Assembly (NCBI RefSeq): GCF_013387495.1
Contig: NZ_JABZEE010000001.1
Coordinates: 310,001-374,000, forward strand
From: Streptomyces sp. PKU-EA00015
Lineage (GTDB): Bacteria > Actinomycetota > Actinomycetes > Streptomycetales > Streptomycetaceae
Reading direction: 5' to 3'
DNA: 64,000 nucleotides
Below, one piece after another: positions 27,265 to 36,820 of this stretch. The notes below the pieces were generated by a model. It had not been told where the DNA came from. It was given only the letters and a program-made list of their open reading frames with translations, and ran no database searches. A program made the position numbers and the translations under genes. Every line of letters begins with the position of its first letter. Position 1 is the first letter of the stretch.

Positions 27265-28344
27265 ATGAGACGCACGCTCCGCGCGCGCATCTGCCTTCCC
27301 GCCCTTCTGGCCCTCACCGCTGTCGGACTCGGCTCCGCCACGGCGGGGGCCGCCGACCACCCGGTACCGGCCGCCGGTCCGGCCCCGGGCGTCGCGGCGA
27401 CCGCCGTCCAGTACGCGCAGCACAGCTCGCTCGAACGCGCCCTCGGCGACCGCACCGCCGGCTCCTACCTCGACGCCGCGAGCGGCGAACTGGTGGTCAC
27501 GGTGACGGACGCCGAGGCCGCCGAGCAGGTACGGGCGACCGGCGCCCGCGCCGAGCTCGTCTCGCGCAGTGCGGCGCAGCTGCGGTCCGCGATCGACACC
27601 CTGCAGGCCAAGGCCCGGATCACCGGCACGTCGTGGGGCATCGACCCCCGGACGAACCAGGTCGCGGTCGAGGCCGACTCGTCGGTCTCGGCCCGCGACA
27701 TGCTCCGGCTGAAGACGGTCGCCGCGGCACTCGGCGACCGTGTGCGGATCACGCGCGTGCCCGGCGTCTTCACCGCGGAGGTGGCGGGCGGGGACGCGAT
27801 CTACGGCGGCGGCTACCGCTGCTCGGCCGCCTTTAACGTCTCGAAGGGGACAACCCGTTACTTCCTGACGGCCGGGCACTGCACCAACTCGGCGAGCAGC
27901 TGGTCGGCCACCTCCGGCGGGCCGTCCATCGGCACCCGTGAGGGCACCAGCTTCCCGACCAACGACTACGGCATCGTCCGCTACACGGACGGCTCGGCGC
28001 CCGCCGGGAACGTCAACCTGTACAACGGCAGCTACCAGGACATCAGCTCCGCGGCCGACGCGATCGTGGGCCAGTCCCTGCGCAAGTCCGGCTCCACCAC
28101 GAAGGTGACCAGCGGCACGGTGACCGCCGTCAACGTCACCGTGAACTACAGCGACGGCCCGGTCTACAACCTGGTCCGCACCACAGCCTGTTCCGCGGGC
28201 GGTGACAGCGGTGGCGCCCACTTCGCCGGCTCGACGGCGCTGGGCATCCACTCGGGCAGCTCCGGCTGCACCGGCACCAGCGGCTCGGCCCTGCACCAGC
28301 CGGTGCGCGAGGCGCTGAGCGCGTACGGGGTCGCGGTCTACTGA
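27265..28344 (+). CDS. Streptogrisin-type S1 serine protease, pre-pro form
   Basis: The 359-residue precursor has a signal peptide (1-29), a propeptide of the alpha-lytic protease type (about 30-175) and a mature trypsin-fold domain starting near DAIYGGGYRC. The catalytic triad is H205 in TAGHC, D234 in NDYGIVRY and S315 in GDSGGAHF. Cysteines at 186 and 206, and 309 and 335, can form the two usual disulfides. Mature length of about 180 matches streptogrisins A and B. The propeptide acts as a folding chaperone in this family. GAAGGAGA lies 7 nt before the ATG. A palindrome at 27196 may control it. Confidence 0.93.
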   Translation: MRRTLRARICLPALLALTAVGLGSATAGAADHPVPAAGPAPGVAATAVQYAQHSSLERALGDRTAGSYLDAASGELVVTVTDAEAAEQVRATGARAELVSRSAAQLRSAIDTLQAKARITGTSWGIDPRTNQVAVEADSSVSARDMLRLKTVAAALGDRVRITRVPGVFTAEVAGGDAIYGGGYRCSAAFNVSKGTTRYFLTAGHCTNSASSWSATSGGPSIGTREGTSFPTNDYGIVRYTDGSAPAGNVNLYNGSYQDISSAADAIVGQSLRKSGSTTKVTSGTVTAVNVTVNYSDGPVYNLVRTTACSAGGDSGGAHFAGSTALGIHSGSSGCTGTSGSALHQPVREALSAYGVAVY

Positions 28345-28360
28345 CCTCGGTTCCGTCGCA

Positions 28361-28395
28361 GCGGGGCGTCCCCACGGACCGTGGGAGCGCCCCGC
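28361..28395. terminator. Bidirectional hairpin terminator
   Basis: GCGGGGCG and CGCCCCGC pair at the base, and CCCAC/GTGGG pair inside, between the convergent protease and hypothetical genes. It could end transcription from both sides. Confidence 0.65.
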
Positions 28396-28426
28396 ATCAC
28401 GTCCGGAGCGGGTCGCGCCGGGACGC

Positions 28427-29125
28427 TCAGCCCTTGGCGTACCAGTCGGTGTCGTCGCTCGCGGCGACCGAGGTGTACGTCTGGTGGATGCCCACCAGGG
28501 CCGCCACCAGCCGGGGGTCCCAGACGCCGGCCGCCGCCCGGTACTCGTCGAGCATTCCTCGGTACACCAGCGGAGCCCGGCCCGACCCGTCCCGCAAGGT
28601 CAGCCGTCGCGGGCAGGTCACCGGGTCCTCGGCGAGGCCGGTGAAGGAACCGATGATCACGACGATGTTCCACGGCATGAACACCGTCCACCACATGGCC
28701 CACCAGAACAGCCGCCCGGCGGCCCCCTGCGCGGGGCGGCCGTTCGCGGGCTCGACGGTCCAGCGGGTGCGGCGGAACGCGAGGAGTGATCCGCGGCGCA
28801 TCCGTATACGGCCGATGGCCGTGCCGGCCGGGTCGTCGACGCGGTAGACCGCCCGGGGGCCGGCGACGGATTCGGTGGTCACCCTGGCCAGCAGTTCGCC
28901 TCGCTCGTCGCCGGACCAGAGGACGAACTCGCGTGCCGTGCCGTGACCGTGGAAAGCACCCGCGCCGTGGTCACGCTGCAGCACGGCGACCGGCCGCGGC
29001 GGTGCGCCACCGCCCTCCTTCGCCACGATCAGGATGGGCAGCCCGCCGTTCCGCGGCAGGTCCTTGTATGCGCCGCGCAGGCCGCCCCGTCCCGTGTTGA
29101 CCAGTGAGTACGTCGTCGTCGCCAT
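28427..29125 (-). CDS. Hypothetical protein, possible single membrane segment
   Basis: The 232-residue protein reads MATTTYSLVNTGRGGLRGAY at the start, has a beta-rich middle (VYRVDDPAGTAIGRIRMRRG) that recalls LURP-one/tubby-like domains, and one hydrophobic stretch, LFWWAMWWTVFMPWNIVVII. I do not recognise a named family. The ATG at 29125 is the only clear start. It is convergent with the protease gene and on the same strand as the macrodomain gene, 61 bp apart. Confidence 0.65.
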   Translation of the reverse strand: MATTTYSLVNTGRGGLRGAYKDLPRNGGLPILIVAKEGGGAPPRPVAVLQRDHGAGAFHGHGTAREFVLWSGDERGELLARVTTESVAGPRAVYRVDDPAGTAIGRIRMRRGSLLAFRRTRWTVEPANGRPAQGAAGRLFWWAMWWTVFMPWNIVVIIGSFTGLAEDPVTCPRRLTLRDGSGRAPLVYRGMLDEYRAAAGVWDPRLVAALVGIHQTYTSVAASDDTDWYAKG

Positions 29126-29186
29126 GTGCTCCCCCGTGAAGGCCGCCGACCATCCTAGATCGCTGCCCGGGGGACGACGCCGCCGG

Positions 29187-29663
29187 TCAGTCGTGGTCGT
29201 AGACGGTGACGTCGATGCCGCGTGCCGTGAGCCGGGCGGCTATCAGCGGCTCGATCCGCGACCACGTGCCGCCCGCCAGCCCGCAGCCGATGCGCGGCAT
29301 GTGGACCGAGGCACCGAGCTCCAGCGCCTTGCCGGCGACGGCGGCGAGCGCCGTGTCGATGGCCTCGTAGCGCACGGGGACGCCTTTGCTGCCGGTGCGC
29401 ACACCCCGCTGGCCCACCATGTTGGCCACCCAGAGGTACGGGCCGACCCGGACGAACTGGGCCGCGCCCAGGGCGAAGTCGTTTCCCGCGCGCTGCCGGT
29501 GCCAGCGGCGGTAGGCCGCCTCGGGCTCCGGCCAGCGGCGGGAGAGGGCCAGCACGAATCCCTTGCCCCAGCCCCCGATGTCGTTGCACACATGCGCGAT
29601 CATTTTGACGCCTTTGGCCTGCGGCACGGTGGCGTCCCCCCGGACGTATCTGATCTCGGACAT
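29187..29663 (-). CDS. Macrodomain (Appr-1''-p processing) family protein
   Basis: The 158-residue protein is a single macrodomain: IRYVRGDATVPQAKG with the ligand-binding GDAT, MIAHVCNDIGGWGKGFVLAL with Asn and Gly-rich loop, and VHMPRIGCGLAGGTWSRIEP with the GCGLAGG loop. It best resembles the ALC1-like branch that removes ADP-ribose from proteins or hydrolyses ADP-ribose 1''-phosphate. The ATG at 29663 is well placed before strand one. It is divergent from the MerR gene, with 113 bp between. Confidence 0.85.
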   Translation of the reverse strand: MSEIRYVRGDATVPQAKGVKMIAHVCNDIGGWGKGFVLALSRRWPEPEAAYRRWHRQRAGNDFALGAAQFVRVGPYLWVANMVGQRGVRTGSKGVPVRYEAIDTALAAVAGKALELGASVHMPRIGCGLAGGTWSRIEPLIAARLTARGIDVTVYDHD

Positions 29664-29776
29664 GGCACAACCGTACGATGCACCTCTGACAACGCCCTGC
29701 CTCAAGCGCCCGACTTTCACAACGATGGTGAGACAGCAATACTGTTGCACCGGTGCGGTTCAGCAGAAGGAGGGTC

Positions 29777-30523
29777 ATGGCGACCGAGACCGAGGAGCCG
29801 ACGCTCACCGTCGACGAACTGGCCGCGCGCGCCGGGGTCACCGTGCGCACCATCCGCTTCTACAGCACGCGCGGTCTGCTGCCGCCGCCCGTGATCGGCC
29901 CCCGGCGCGTGGGGCACTACGGCTCCGACCACCTGTCCCGGCTGGCCCTCATCGAGGAACTGCAGCACCAAGGCATGACGCTGGCGGCCATCGAGCGCTA
30001 TCTGGAGCAGCTGCCCGCGGACCTGAGCGCCCAGGACCTCGCCATCCACCGCGCCCTGGTCGCCTCGTGGGCACCCGAGTCGGCCGAGGAGGTGACCCGG
30101 CAGGAGCTGGAACGGCGGGCCGGCCGGCCGCTGTCGGAGCAGGACGTGGACCGGCTCGCCGCGATGGGTGTGCTGGACCGTACCGACGGGGACGCGTTCC
30201 GGCTCGACGGCTCGCTGCTGCGCCTCGGCGTCGAACTGCTGGACGTGCCCATCGCGCACGAGACCATTCTCGCGTCCCGCACCGTCCTGCTGGGCCACGC
30301 GCGGGCCGCGGCGCAGGACCTGACGCGCCTGTTCCGCGACGAGGTCTGGGGCCCCTATCGCGAGCGCGAGTCGGACCCGGACCATGTGGCGGCGATGAAG
30401 TCGCTGTCCGCGCACATGCAGCCGATGGTGATCCAGGCGCTGGTGACGGCGTTCCAGCGCTCGCTGCGGGAGGAACTGCGCGAGGCGTTCGGCGCCGGCG
30501 GGCCCGCGGAGCGCAGCGCGTGA
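29777..30523 (+). CDS. MerR family transcriptional regulator
   Basis: The 248-residue protein starts with a MerR winged helix (TVDELAARAGVTVRTIRFYS, RGLLPPPVIGPRRVGHYG) and a dimerisation helix. A long all-helical C-terminal domain follows, without the metal-binding cysteines of MerR or SoxR. AGAAGGAGG precedes the ATG at 29777. The nearest large operon is the beta-oxidation set at 30842-36587, and similar MerR proteins are often found near acyl-CoA genes in Streptomyces, so control of that operon is a reasonable guess but not shown. Confidence 0.85.
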   Translation: MATETEEPTLTVDELAARAGVTVRTIRFYSTRGLLPPPVIGPRRVGHYGSDHLSRLALIEELQHQGMTLAAIERYLEQLPADLSAQDLAIHRALVASWAPESAEEVTRQELERRAGRPLSEQDVDRLAAMGVLDRTDGDAFRLDGSLLRLGVELLDVPIAHETILASRTVLLGHARAAAQDLTRLFRDEVWGPYRERESDPDHVAAMKSLSAHMQPMVIQALVTAFQRSLREELREAFGAGGPAERSA

Positions 30524-30545
30524 ACGCCTTGCCGCGCGCCGGGCG

Positions 30546-30800
30546 GTGGTCGAGGCTGCCCCCCATGTCCGATCAAGGAACCAGCACGAGGGCCGGCTGA
30601 CGGCTGTCCCCCGCAAGCCCGCGCGGCGCGAGCAGGTGCTCACGCACCTGGCGCAGACGCTCTTCGAGCGGGACCGCGACTACACCGAGCGCGAGGTCAA
30701 CGACGTGCTGCTGACGGTGCACGACGACTGCGCCGCGCTGCGCCCCTACGGACGAATCCTCGGGCGCGGTGCCCGGCGGGTCGGAGCCGTGGCCGCGACC
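30546..30800 (+). pseudogene. DUF2087 domain fragment
   Basis: From a GTG at 30546 the frame reads GRLTAVPRKPARREQVLTHL, AQTLFERDRDYTEREVNDVL and LTVHDDCAALR, the core of DUF2087, a small DNA-binding-like domain. After about 30738 the expected ending (RRYLxxxGLLxR) is lost and the sequence turns into low-complexity arginine-rich residues, so the 3' end looks broken. Full DUF2087 proteins usually also have an N-terminal part that is missing here. It overlaps the end of the FadJ-type gene on the other strand. Confidence 0.55.
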
Positions 30801-30841
30801 CGCCGGGCGAGGACTTCCACCGCCCTCATCGGGGCAGCGTG

Positions 30842-33016
30842 TCAGGCGTCGGTGAAGACCTCGCCCCGCTCCGCCTTCTCCAGCAGCAGAGCGGGCGGCT
30901 GGAAGCGCTCGCCGTACCGGTCGGCCAGCTCACGGGCGCGCGCCACGAAGCCGGCAGGGCCGCCCTCGTAGCCGTTGATGTACTGCAGCACACCGCCCGT
31001 CCAGGCCGGGAAGCCGATGCCCATGATGGAGCCGATGTTGGCGTCGGCGACCGAGGTCAGGACGTTCTCCTCGATGCAGCGGACCGTGTCCAGAGCCTCG
31101 GAGAAGAGCATGCGCTCCTGCATGTCCTCGAACGGGATCCCGGCGTCCTCGCGGGTGAAGTGCTCGCGCAGGCCCGGCCACAGCGCGGTGCGCTTGCCGT
31201 CCTCGTCGTAGTCGTAGAAACCGGCGCCGCCGCTGCGGCCGGTGCGGCCGAACTCGTCGACCATCCGGTCGATCACCGCTTCGGCCGGGTGCTCCGCCCA
31301 GGTGCCGCCCGCCTCCTCGATCGCGCGCCTGGTCTCGTTGCGGATCTTGCGCGGCAGGGTGAGGGTCAGCTCGTCCATCAGCGAGAGCACCTTGGCCGGG
31401 TAGCCGGCCTGGGCCGCGGCCTGCTCGACGGAGACGGGGTCGACGCCCTCGCCGACCATCGCCACACCCTCGTTGATGAACTGGCCGATGACCCGCGAGG
31501 TGAAGAAGCCGCGGGAGTCGTTGACGACGATCGGCGTCTTGTTGATCCGCCGGACCAGGTCGAACGCGCGGGCCAGTGCCTCGTCGCCGGTGCGCTCGCC
31601 CTTGATGATCTCCACGAGCGGCATCTTGTCGACCGGCGAGAAGAAGTGCAGGCCGATGAAGTCGTCCGGACGCGAGACGCCTTCGGCGAGCACGGTGATG
31701 GGCAGCGTCGAGGTGTTGGAGCACAGGAGGGCGTCGGGCTCGATGACGTCCTGGATCTCCTGGAACACCTTGTGCTTGAGCGCCGTGTCCTCGAACACCG
31801 CCTCGATGACGGCGTCGCAGCCCGCGAGGTCGGCCGCCTCCGCGGTCGGCGTGATGCGGGCGAGCAGCGCGTCCGCCTTCTCCTGGGTGGTGCGGCCCCT
31901 CGCCACCGCCTTGGCGCACAACTTCTCCGAGTAGCCCTTGCCCTTCGCGGCGGCCTCGGCCGACACGTCCTTGAGGACCACCTCGATGCCGGCGAGGGCG
32001 CAGGAGTAGGCGATGCCCGCGCCCATCATGCCCGCGCCGAGGACGGCGACCTTGCGGACGGGGCGCGGCTCGATGCCGTCCGGGCGGCTGCGGCCCGCGT
32101 TGACGGCCTGCAGGTCGAAGAAGAACGCCTGCGTCATGTTCTTCGACGTCTGGCCGGTGACCAGCTCGGTGAAGTACCGGGACTCGATGACCTGCGCGGT
32201 CTCGAAGTCGACCTGGGAGCCCTCGACGGCGGCCGCGAGGATGTTGCGCGGCGCCGGGTAGGGGGCGCCCGCGGTCTGCTTCTTCAGGTTCGCGGGGAAG
32301 GCGGGCAGGTTGGCGGCGAACTTCGGGTTCGACGGGGTGCCGCCGGGGATCTTGTAGCCCTTGACGTCCCACGGCTGCTGGGAGACCGGGTTGGCGTCGA
32401 TGAAGGCGCGGGCCTTGGCCAGCATCTCCTCGGGGGTGGCGGCCAGTTCGTGGACCAGGCCGTTCTCCAGAGCGCGCTTCGGCGAGTACTGGGTGCCCTG
32501 GATGAGCACCTTCAGCAGCGCGTCGGCGATGCCCATGAGCCGTACGGTGCGGGTGACACCGCCGCCGCCGGGCAGCAGGCCCAGGGTGACCTCGGGCAGG
32601 CCGATCTTGGAGCCGGAGACGTCGAGCGCGATGCGGTGGTGGCAGGCGAGGGCGATCTCGTAACCGCCGCCGAGCGCCGCGCCGTTGACGGCCGCGACGA
32701 CGGGCTTGCCGATGGTCTCGATACGGCGCAGGGCGCGCTTGATGGCCATGCCGCCCTCGAAGACGGACTGCGCGTCCTCGGGACCGGCCTGGATCATCAG
32801 CTTCAGATCGCCGCCGGCGAAGAAGGTCTTCTTGGCGGAGGTGAAGACGATGCCGCGGATGGAGTCCTGCCCGGCCTCCACGCGGTCGGCGATCGCGGTG
32901 ATGGAGGCCCGGAAGGCCTCGTTCATGGTGTTGGCGGACTGGTCGGGGTCGTCGAGGACGAGGGTGACGACGCCGGTCTCGTCCTGTTCCCAGCGGATGG
33001 TGGTGGACTCGCTCAT
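30842..33016 (-). CDS. FadJ/FadB-type enoyl-CoA hydratase/3-hydroxyacyl-CoA dehydrogenase
   Basis: This 724-residue bifunctional enzyme performs two steps of fatty-acid beta-oxidation. The N-terminal crotonase half has the oxyanion stretch NGAALGGGYE and catalytic glutamates E120 and E142 (PEVTLGLLPG). The C-terminal half has the NAD site VAVLGAGMMGAGIAYS (324-339), the hydroxyacyl-dehydrogenase catalytic histidine H457 in GLHFFSPVDKMPL, and VNDSRGFFTSRV. Length and domain order match FadJ. The ATG at 33016 lies 37 bp after the thiolase gene stop, and the gene is the last in a four-gene operon. I leave the symbol open because FadB and FadJ cannot be told apart here. Confidence 0.92.
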   Translation of the reverse strand: MSESTTIRWEQDETGVVTLVLDDPDQSANTMNEAFRASITAIADRVEAGQDSIRGIVFTSAKKTFFAGGDLKLMIQAGPEDAQSVFEGGMAIKRALRRIETIGKPVVAAVNGAALGGGYEIALACHHRIALDVSGSKIGLPEVTLGLLPGGGGVTRTVRLMGIADALLKVLIQGTQYSPKRALENGLVHELAATPEEMLAKARAFIDANPVSQQPWDVKGYKIPGGTPSNPKFAANLPAFPANLKKQTAGAPYPAPRNILAAAVEGSQVDFETAQVIESRYFTELVTGQTSKNMTQAFFFDLQAVNAGRSRPDGIEPRPVRKVAVLGAGMMGAGIAYSCALAGIEVVLKDVSAEAAAKGKGYSEKLCAKAVARGRTTQEKADALLARITPTAEAADLAGCDAVIEAVFEDTALKHKVFQEIQDVIEPDALLCSNTSTLPITVLAEGVSRPDDFIGLHFFSPVDKMPLVEIIKGERTGDEALARAFDLVRRINKTPIVVNDSRGFFTSRVIGQFINEGVAMVGEGVDPVSVEQAAAQAGYPAKVLSLMDELTLTLPRKIRNETRRAIEEAGGTWAEHPAEAVIDRMVDEFGRTGRSGGAGFYDYDEDGKRTALWPGLREHFTREDAGIPFEDMQERMLFSEALDTVRCIEENVLTSVADANIGSIMGIGFPAWTGGVLQYINGYEGGPAGFVARARELADRYGERFQPPALLLEKAERGEVFTDA

Positions 33017-33053
33017 GGTGGTGGCTGCTCCGTAAGGCGGGAAGGACGGGTGG

Positions 33054-34268
33054 TCAGAGACGCTCGACGACGGTGGCGATGCCCATGCCTCCGCCCACGC
33101 ACAGGGTGGCGAGGCCGTACCGCTTGTCCTGGCGCTCCAGTTCGTCGACGAGGGTGCCGAGGATCATCGCGCCGGTCGCTCCGAGCGGGTGGCCCATGGC
33201 GATCGCGCCGCCGTTGACGTTGACCTTGTCGAGCGAGAGGCCCATGTCCTGGGCGAAGCGCAGCACGACGCCGGCGAACGCCTCGTTGATCTCGACGAGG
33301 TCGATGTCGTCGATGCTCAGGCCGGCGCGGCCGAGCGCCTTGCGGGAGGCGGGGGCGGGGCCGGTGAGCATGATGGTCGGCTCGGAGCCGGAGACGGCGG
33401 CGGAGACGATCCGGGCACGCGGGGTGAGGCCGTAGCGCTCGCCGACCTCCTTGTTGCCGATGGCGACGAGGGCGGCGCCGTCGACGATGCCCGAGGAGTT
33501 GCCCGCGTGGTGGACGTGGTCGATCTTCTCCACCCAGTGGTACTTCTGCAGCGCGACGGCGTCGAAGCCGCCGAGGTCGCCGATGTCCGCGAAGGACGGC
33601 TTCAGCGCGGCGAGGGAGTCGGCGGTCGTCCCGGGGCGCATGTGCTCGTCGTGGTCGAGGACGACGAGGCCGTTGCGGTCGCGGACCGGGACGACCGAGC
33701 GCTCGAAGCGGCCGTCCTTCCACGCCGCGGCGGCGCGCTCCTGCGACAGCGCCGCGTACTCGTCGACATCGCGGCGCGACCAGCCGCCGAGGGTGGCGAT
33801 CAGGTCGGCGCCGATGCCCTGGGGGACGAAGCCGGTGTCGTAGTTGGTCATCGGGTCGGCGAACCAGGCCCCGCCGTCGGAGGCCATGGGGACGCGCGAC
33901 ATCGCCTCGACGCCACCGGCGAGGACGAGGTCCTCCCAGCCGGACCGGACCTTCATCGCGGCCATGTTGACGGCCTCGAGGCCGGAGGCGCAGAAGCGGT
34001 TCTCCTGGACGCCCGCGACCGTGTCGGGCAGTCCGGCGGCGATCGCCGCGATGCGGGCGATGTCGGAACCCTGGTCGCCGACCGGGCCGACGACGCCGAG
34101 CACGATGTCGTCGATCGCGGCCGGGTCGAGACCCGGGAACCGGCGCTCGATCTCGTGGATCAGGCCGACGACGAGGTCGATCGGCTTGGTGCCGTGCAGG
34201 GCGCCGTTGGCCTTTCCGCGCCCCCGGGGGGTACGGATGGCGTCGTACACATACGCTTCGGTGCTCAC
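33054..34268 (-). CDS. Acetyl-CoA C-acyltransferase (thiolase)
   Basis: The 404-residue thiolase has the acyl-accepting cysteine C93 in [13 protein letters not shown], the conserved [14 protein letters not shown] with catalytic histidine, and the second cysteine in [10 protein letters not shown] near the C-terminus. It cleaves 3-ketoacyl-CoA to acetyl-CoA and a shortened acyl-CoA, the last beta-oxidation step. It starts with GTG at 34268, 46 bp after the acyl-CoA dehydrogenase stop. Its place between dehydrogenase and FadJ-type genes points to degradation rather than acetoacetyl-CoA synthesis. Confidence 0.92.
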   Translation of the reverse strand: MSTEAYVYDAIRTPRGRGKANGALHGTKPIDLVVGLIHEIERRFPGLDPAAIDDIVLGVVGPVGDQGSDIARIAAIAAGLPDTVAGVQENRFCASGLEAVNMAAMKVRSGWEDLVLAGGVEAMSRVPMASDGGAWFADPMTNYDTGFVPQGIGADLIATLGGWSRRDVDEYAALSQERAAAAWKDGRFERSVVPVRDRNGLVVLDHDEHMRPGTTADSLAALKPSFADIGDLGGFDAVALQKYHWVEKIDHVHHAGNSSGIVDGAALVAIGNKEVGERYGLTPRARIVSAAVSGSEPTIMLTGPAPASRKALGRAGLSIDDIDLVEINEAFAGVVLRFAQDMGLSLDKVNVNGGAIAMGHPLGATGAMILGTLVDELERQDKRYGLATLCVGGGMGIATVVERL

Positions 34269-34314
34269 TGTCTGGAGCCTTTCGACGAGGGTGGGGCCGT
34301 GTTCGGAGGTGGAG

Positions 34315-35457
34315 TCAGCTGAGCAGGGAGCGGCCGATGATCTCCTTCATGATCTCGGTCGTCCCGCCGTAGATGGTCTGGATGCGGCCGTCCGTGAACG
34401 CCCTGGCGACGCGGTACTCGCTCATGTAGCCGTACCCGCCGTGGAGCTGGAGGCACCGGTCGGCGGCGCGCTTCTGCAGCTCGGTCGCCCACCACTTGGC
34501 CATGGACGCGTGCACGGCGTCCAGCTCGCCGGCCGCGTGGTCGGCGATGCAGCGGTCGAGGAAGGCGCGGGTGACGGCGCATTCGGTGGCCAGCTCGGCG
34601 ATCTCGAAGCGGATGTGCTGGAGCCTGGAGAGCGGCCGTCCGAACGCCTCCCGCTCCTTCACGTACGCGGTCGTGATCTCCAGCAGGTGCTCGGCAGCGG
34701 CGATCCCGGCGACGGCTATCGCCATCCGCTCCTGCGCCAGGTTGGTCATCAGGTGGACGAAGGCGCCGTTCAGTTCGCCGAGGAGGTTCTCCTTGGGGAC
34801 GCGTACGTCGTGGAAGAACAGCTCGGCCGTGTCCTGGGACTTCTGGCCGATCTTGTCGAGGTTGCGGCCGCGTTCGAAGCCCTCCATGCCGCGCTCGACG
34901 ACGAGCAGCGAGAGGCCGTGCGCGCCTCCCTCCGGGGTGGTCCTCGCGACGACGACGACGAGGTCGGCGAGGATTCCGTTGGAGATGAAGGTCTTGGAGC
35001 CGCGCAGCACCCAGTGGTCGCCGCGGTCCTCGGCGGTGGTGCGGATGCCCTGGAGATCGGAGCCCGCGCCCGGTTCGGTCATGGCGATGGCCGTGATGGT
35101 CTCGCCGGTGCAGAAGCCGGGCAGCCAGCGGCGCTTCTGCTCGTCCGTGGCGAGGGAGGTCAGGTACGGGCCGATGATGTCGTTGTGCAGCCCGATCGCC
35201 AGTCCGGGCGCGCCGGCGCGGGTGAACTCCTCGTGCAGCACGGCGGCGTAGCGGAAGTCGTCGTTGCCGCCGCCTCCGTACTCCTCCGGCACGGCGAGGC
35301 CGAGGAGGCCCTGCCGGCCCGCCGCGCGCCAGGCGTCCCGGCTGACGATGCCGTCCTTCTCCCACTGCTCGTAGTGCGGCAGCACCTCCTTGGCGAGGAA
35401 GGTGCGGACGGTCTCGCGGAAAGCCTCGTGGTCGGCGGTGAAGATCTGGCGCTTCAA
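34315..35457 (-). CDS. Acyl-CoA dehydrogenase
   Basis: The 380-residue flavoprotein has the FAD-binding motifs [20 protein letters not shown] and [13 protein letters not shown] and a C-terminal helical domain with [19 protein letters not shown] and [18 protein letters not shown]. The IYGGT sequence has glycine where medium-chain enzymes have the catalytic glutamate, as in isovaleryl-CoA and long-chain types, whose base lies on an earlier helix. It oxidises an acyl-CoA to 2-enoyl-CoA. The TTG start (35457) has AGGAGG 5 nt upstream and overlaps the TGA of the racemase gene, giving tight coupling. Confidence 0.9.
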   Translation of the reverse strand: MKRQIFTADHEAFRETVRTFLAKEVLPHYEQWEKDGIVSRDAWRAAGRQGLLGLAVPEEYGGGGNDDFRYAAVLHEEFTRAGAPGLAIGLHNDIIGPYLTSLATDEQKRRWLPGFCTGETITAIAMTEPGAGSDLQGIRTTAEDRGDHWVLRGSKTFISNGILADLVVVVARTTPEGGAHGLSLLVVERGMEGFERGRNLDKIGQKSQDTAELFFHDVRVPKENLLGELNGAFVHLMTNLAQERMAIAVAGIAAAEHLLEITTAYVKEREAFGRPLSRLQHIRFEIAELATECAVTRAFLDRCIADHAAGELDAVHASMAKWWATELQKRAADRCLQLHGGYGYMSEYRVARAFTDGRIQTIYGGTTEIMKEIIGRSLLS

Positions 35458-36587
35458 CGGTCCTCCTGCGGATCGGTCAGGGGCACGTCCCAGTCACGGG
35501 CGACCTCCGCCGTGTGCGCGCCGGGCATCGCCGGCGGCCGCCTCACGGCCCCGGGCGTGGCGGAGAACCGCGGCGCGGGCGCGGGCTGGGTGATGCCCCC
35601 GTGGTCGGTGAAGGTGCCGCGCGCTGCGATGTGGGGGTGCGCGGGGGCTTCGCGCAGCGAGAGGACGGGCGCGACGCAGGCGTCCGAGCCCTCGAAAACC
35701 GCGGTCCACTCGGCGCGGGTACGGGTCCTGAAGCGGGCGGCGATCGCCTCGCGCAGCTCGTCCCAGCGGTCGAAGTCCTTGCGGGCCGGGATCTCGTCCC
35801 TGATGCCGAGCAAGTCGGTGAACTCGTCGTAGAACCGCTGCTCCAGCGCGCCGACCGCCATGTACCCGCCGTCGGCCGTCTCGTAGGCGCCGTAGAAGGG
35901 GCATCCGCCGTCGAGCAGGTTGGCGCCTCGGCGGTCCTGCCAGCCGCCGGCCGCCATCATGCCGTGGATCATCGTGGCCAGGTGGGCGGCGCCGTCGACG
36001 ATGGCCGCGTCCACGACCTGGCCCGTGCCGCCCTCGGTGCGGGCGTGCTGGAGGGCGGCGAGCACACCGATGACGAGATAGAGCGAGCCGCCCGCGTAGT
36101 CGCCGACCAGGTTGGCCGGGACGACGGGCGGCTCGCCGTCCTTGCCGATCATGGAGAGCGTGCCGGTGAGGGCGATGTAGCCGATGTCGTGGCCGGCCCG
36201 GTGGGCGAGCGGGCCGTCCTGTCCCCAGCCGGTCATCCGCCCGTAGACCAGCCGCGGATTGCGGGCCAGGCACACGTCCGGGCCGACGCCGAGCCGTTCG
36301 GCGACACCGGGGCGGTAGCCCTCGATCAGCACGTCGGCCCGCTCGACCAGGCCGAGGACCTGGCCGGGCCCGTCCTCGGCCTTGAGGTCGATCAGCACCG
36401 AACGCTTGTTGCGGTTGGTGAGGTCGTAGGCCGGATCGATACCGAGTCCCGCGCCTCCGGGGCGGTCGATCCGCACGACGTCGGCCCCGAGGTCGGCCAG
36501 GAGCATGGCGGCGAACGGGCCGGGCCCGATGCCCGCCAGCTCCACCACGCGAACCCCGGCCAGTGGGCCGTTCATTGACGCTGTCAT
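35454..36587 (-). CDS. Alpha-methylacyl-CoA racemase (CaiB/BaiF family)
   Basis: The 377-residue protein matches bacterial alpha-methylacyl-CoA racemase: VRVVELAGIGPGPFAAMLLA and VLIEGYRPGVAERLGVGPD in the first half. The catalytic pair is probably His in AGHDIGY and Asp in LVGDYAGGS, as in the Mycobacterium tuberculosis enzyme. It interconverts (R)- and (S)-2-methylacyl-CoA, so that methyl-branched chains can enter beta-oxidation. This suits Streptomyces, whose lipids are largely branched. Start choice is between ATG 36587 (GGGGG upstream, used here) and ATG 36575. It is the first gene of the operon with dehydrogenase, thiolase and FadJ-type protein. Confidence 0.9.
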   Translation of the reverse strand: MTASMNGPLAGVRVVELAGIGPGPFAAMLLADLGADVVRIDRPGGAGLGIDPAYDLTNRNKRSVLIDLKAEDGPGQVLGLVERADVLIEGYRPGVAERLGVGPDVCLARNPRLVYGRMTGWGQDGPLAHRAGHDIGYIALTGTLSMIGKDGEPPVVPANLVGDYAGGSLYLVIGVLAALQHARTEGGTGQVVDAAIVDGAAHLATMIHGMMAAGGWQDRRGANLLDGGCPFYGAYETADGGYMAVGALEQRFYDEFTDLLGIRDEIPARKDFDRWDELREAIAARFRTRTRAEWTAVFEGSDACVAPVLSLREAPAHPHIAARGTFTDHGGITQPAPAPRFSATPGAVRRPPAMPGAHTAEVARDWDVPLTDPQEDR

Positions 36588-36633
36588 CCAGCCCCCAGCA
36601 GTGTGACACAACTGATGTAACACCAGTGATGGT

Positions 36634-36647
36634 AAGAACGTGTTCCA
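36634..36647. promoter_or_regulatory. KstR-like half-palindrome in the divergent promoter region
   Basis: AAGAACGTGTTCCA matches the TetR-type consensus TNNAACNNGTTNNA at every defined base except the first. It lies 47 bp before the racemase start, between the beta-oxidation operon and the divergent reductase gene, where one regulator could control both. No TetR gene is nearby. Confidence 0.4.
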
Positions 36648-36820
36648 CTCCGCACAAGGGCTCCGGGAGAGCAAGCGCTTAGATGCACGGACAACGCCAG
36701 GTTACCGATGGGAAACGCTTCTTCTGCGGGGCCGCGCGGCGCGCTAGCCTCAGCCACCGACATCGGCGTTCTGGCCCCGTGCCCTGATCCGCCGGACAGC
36801 CCCCGACGGCGGAGGAGCCA

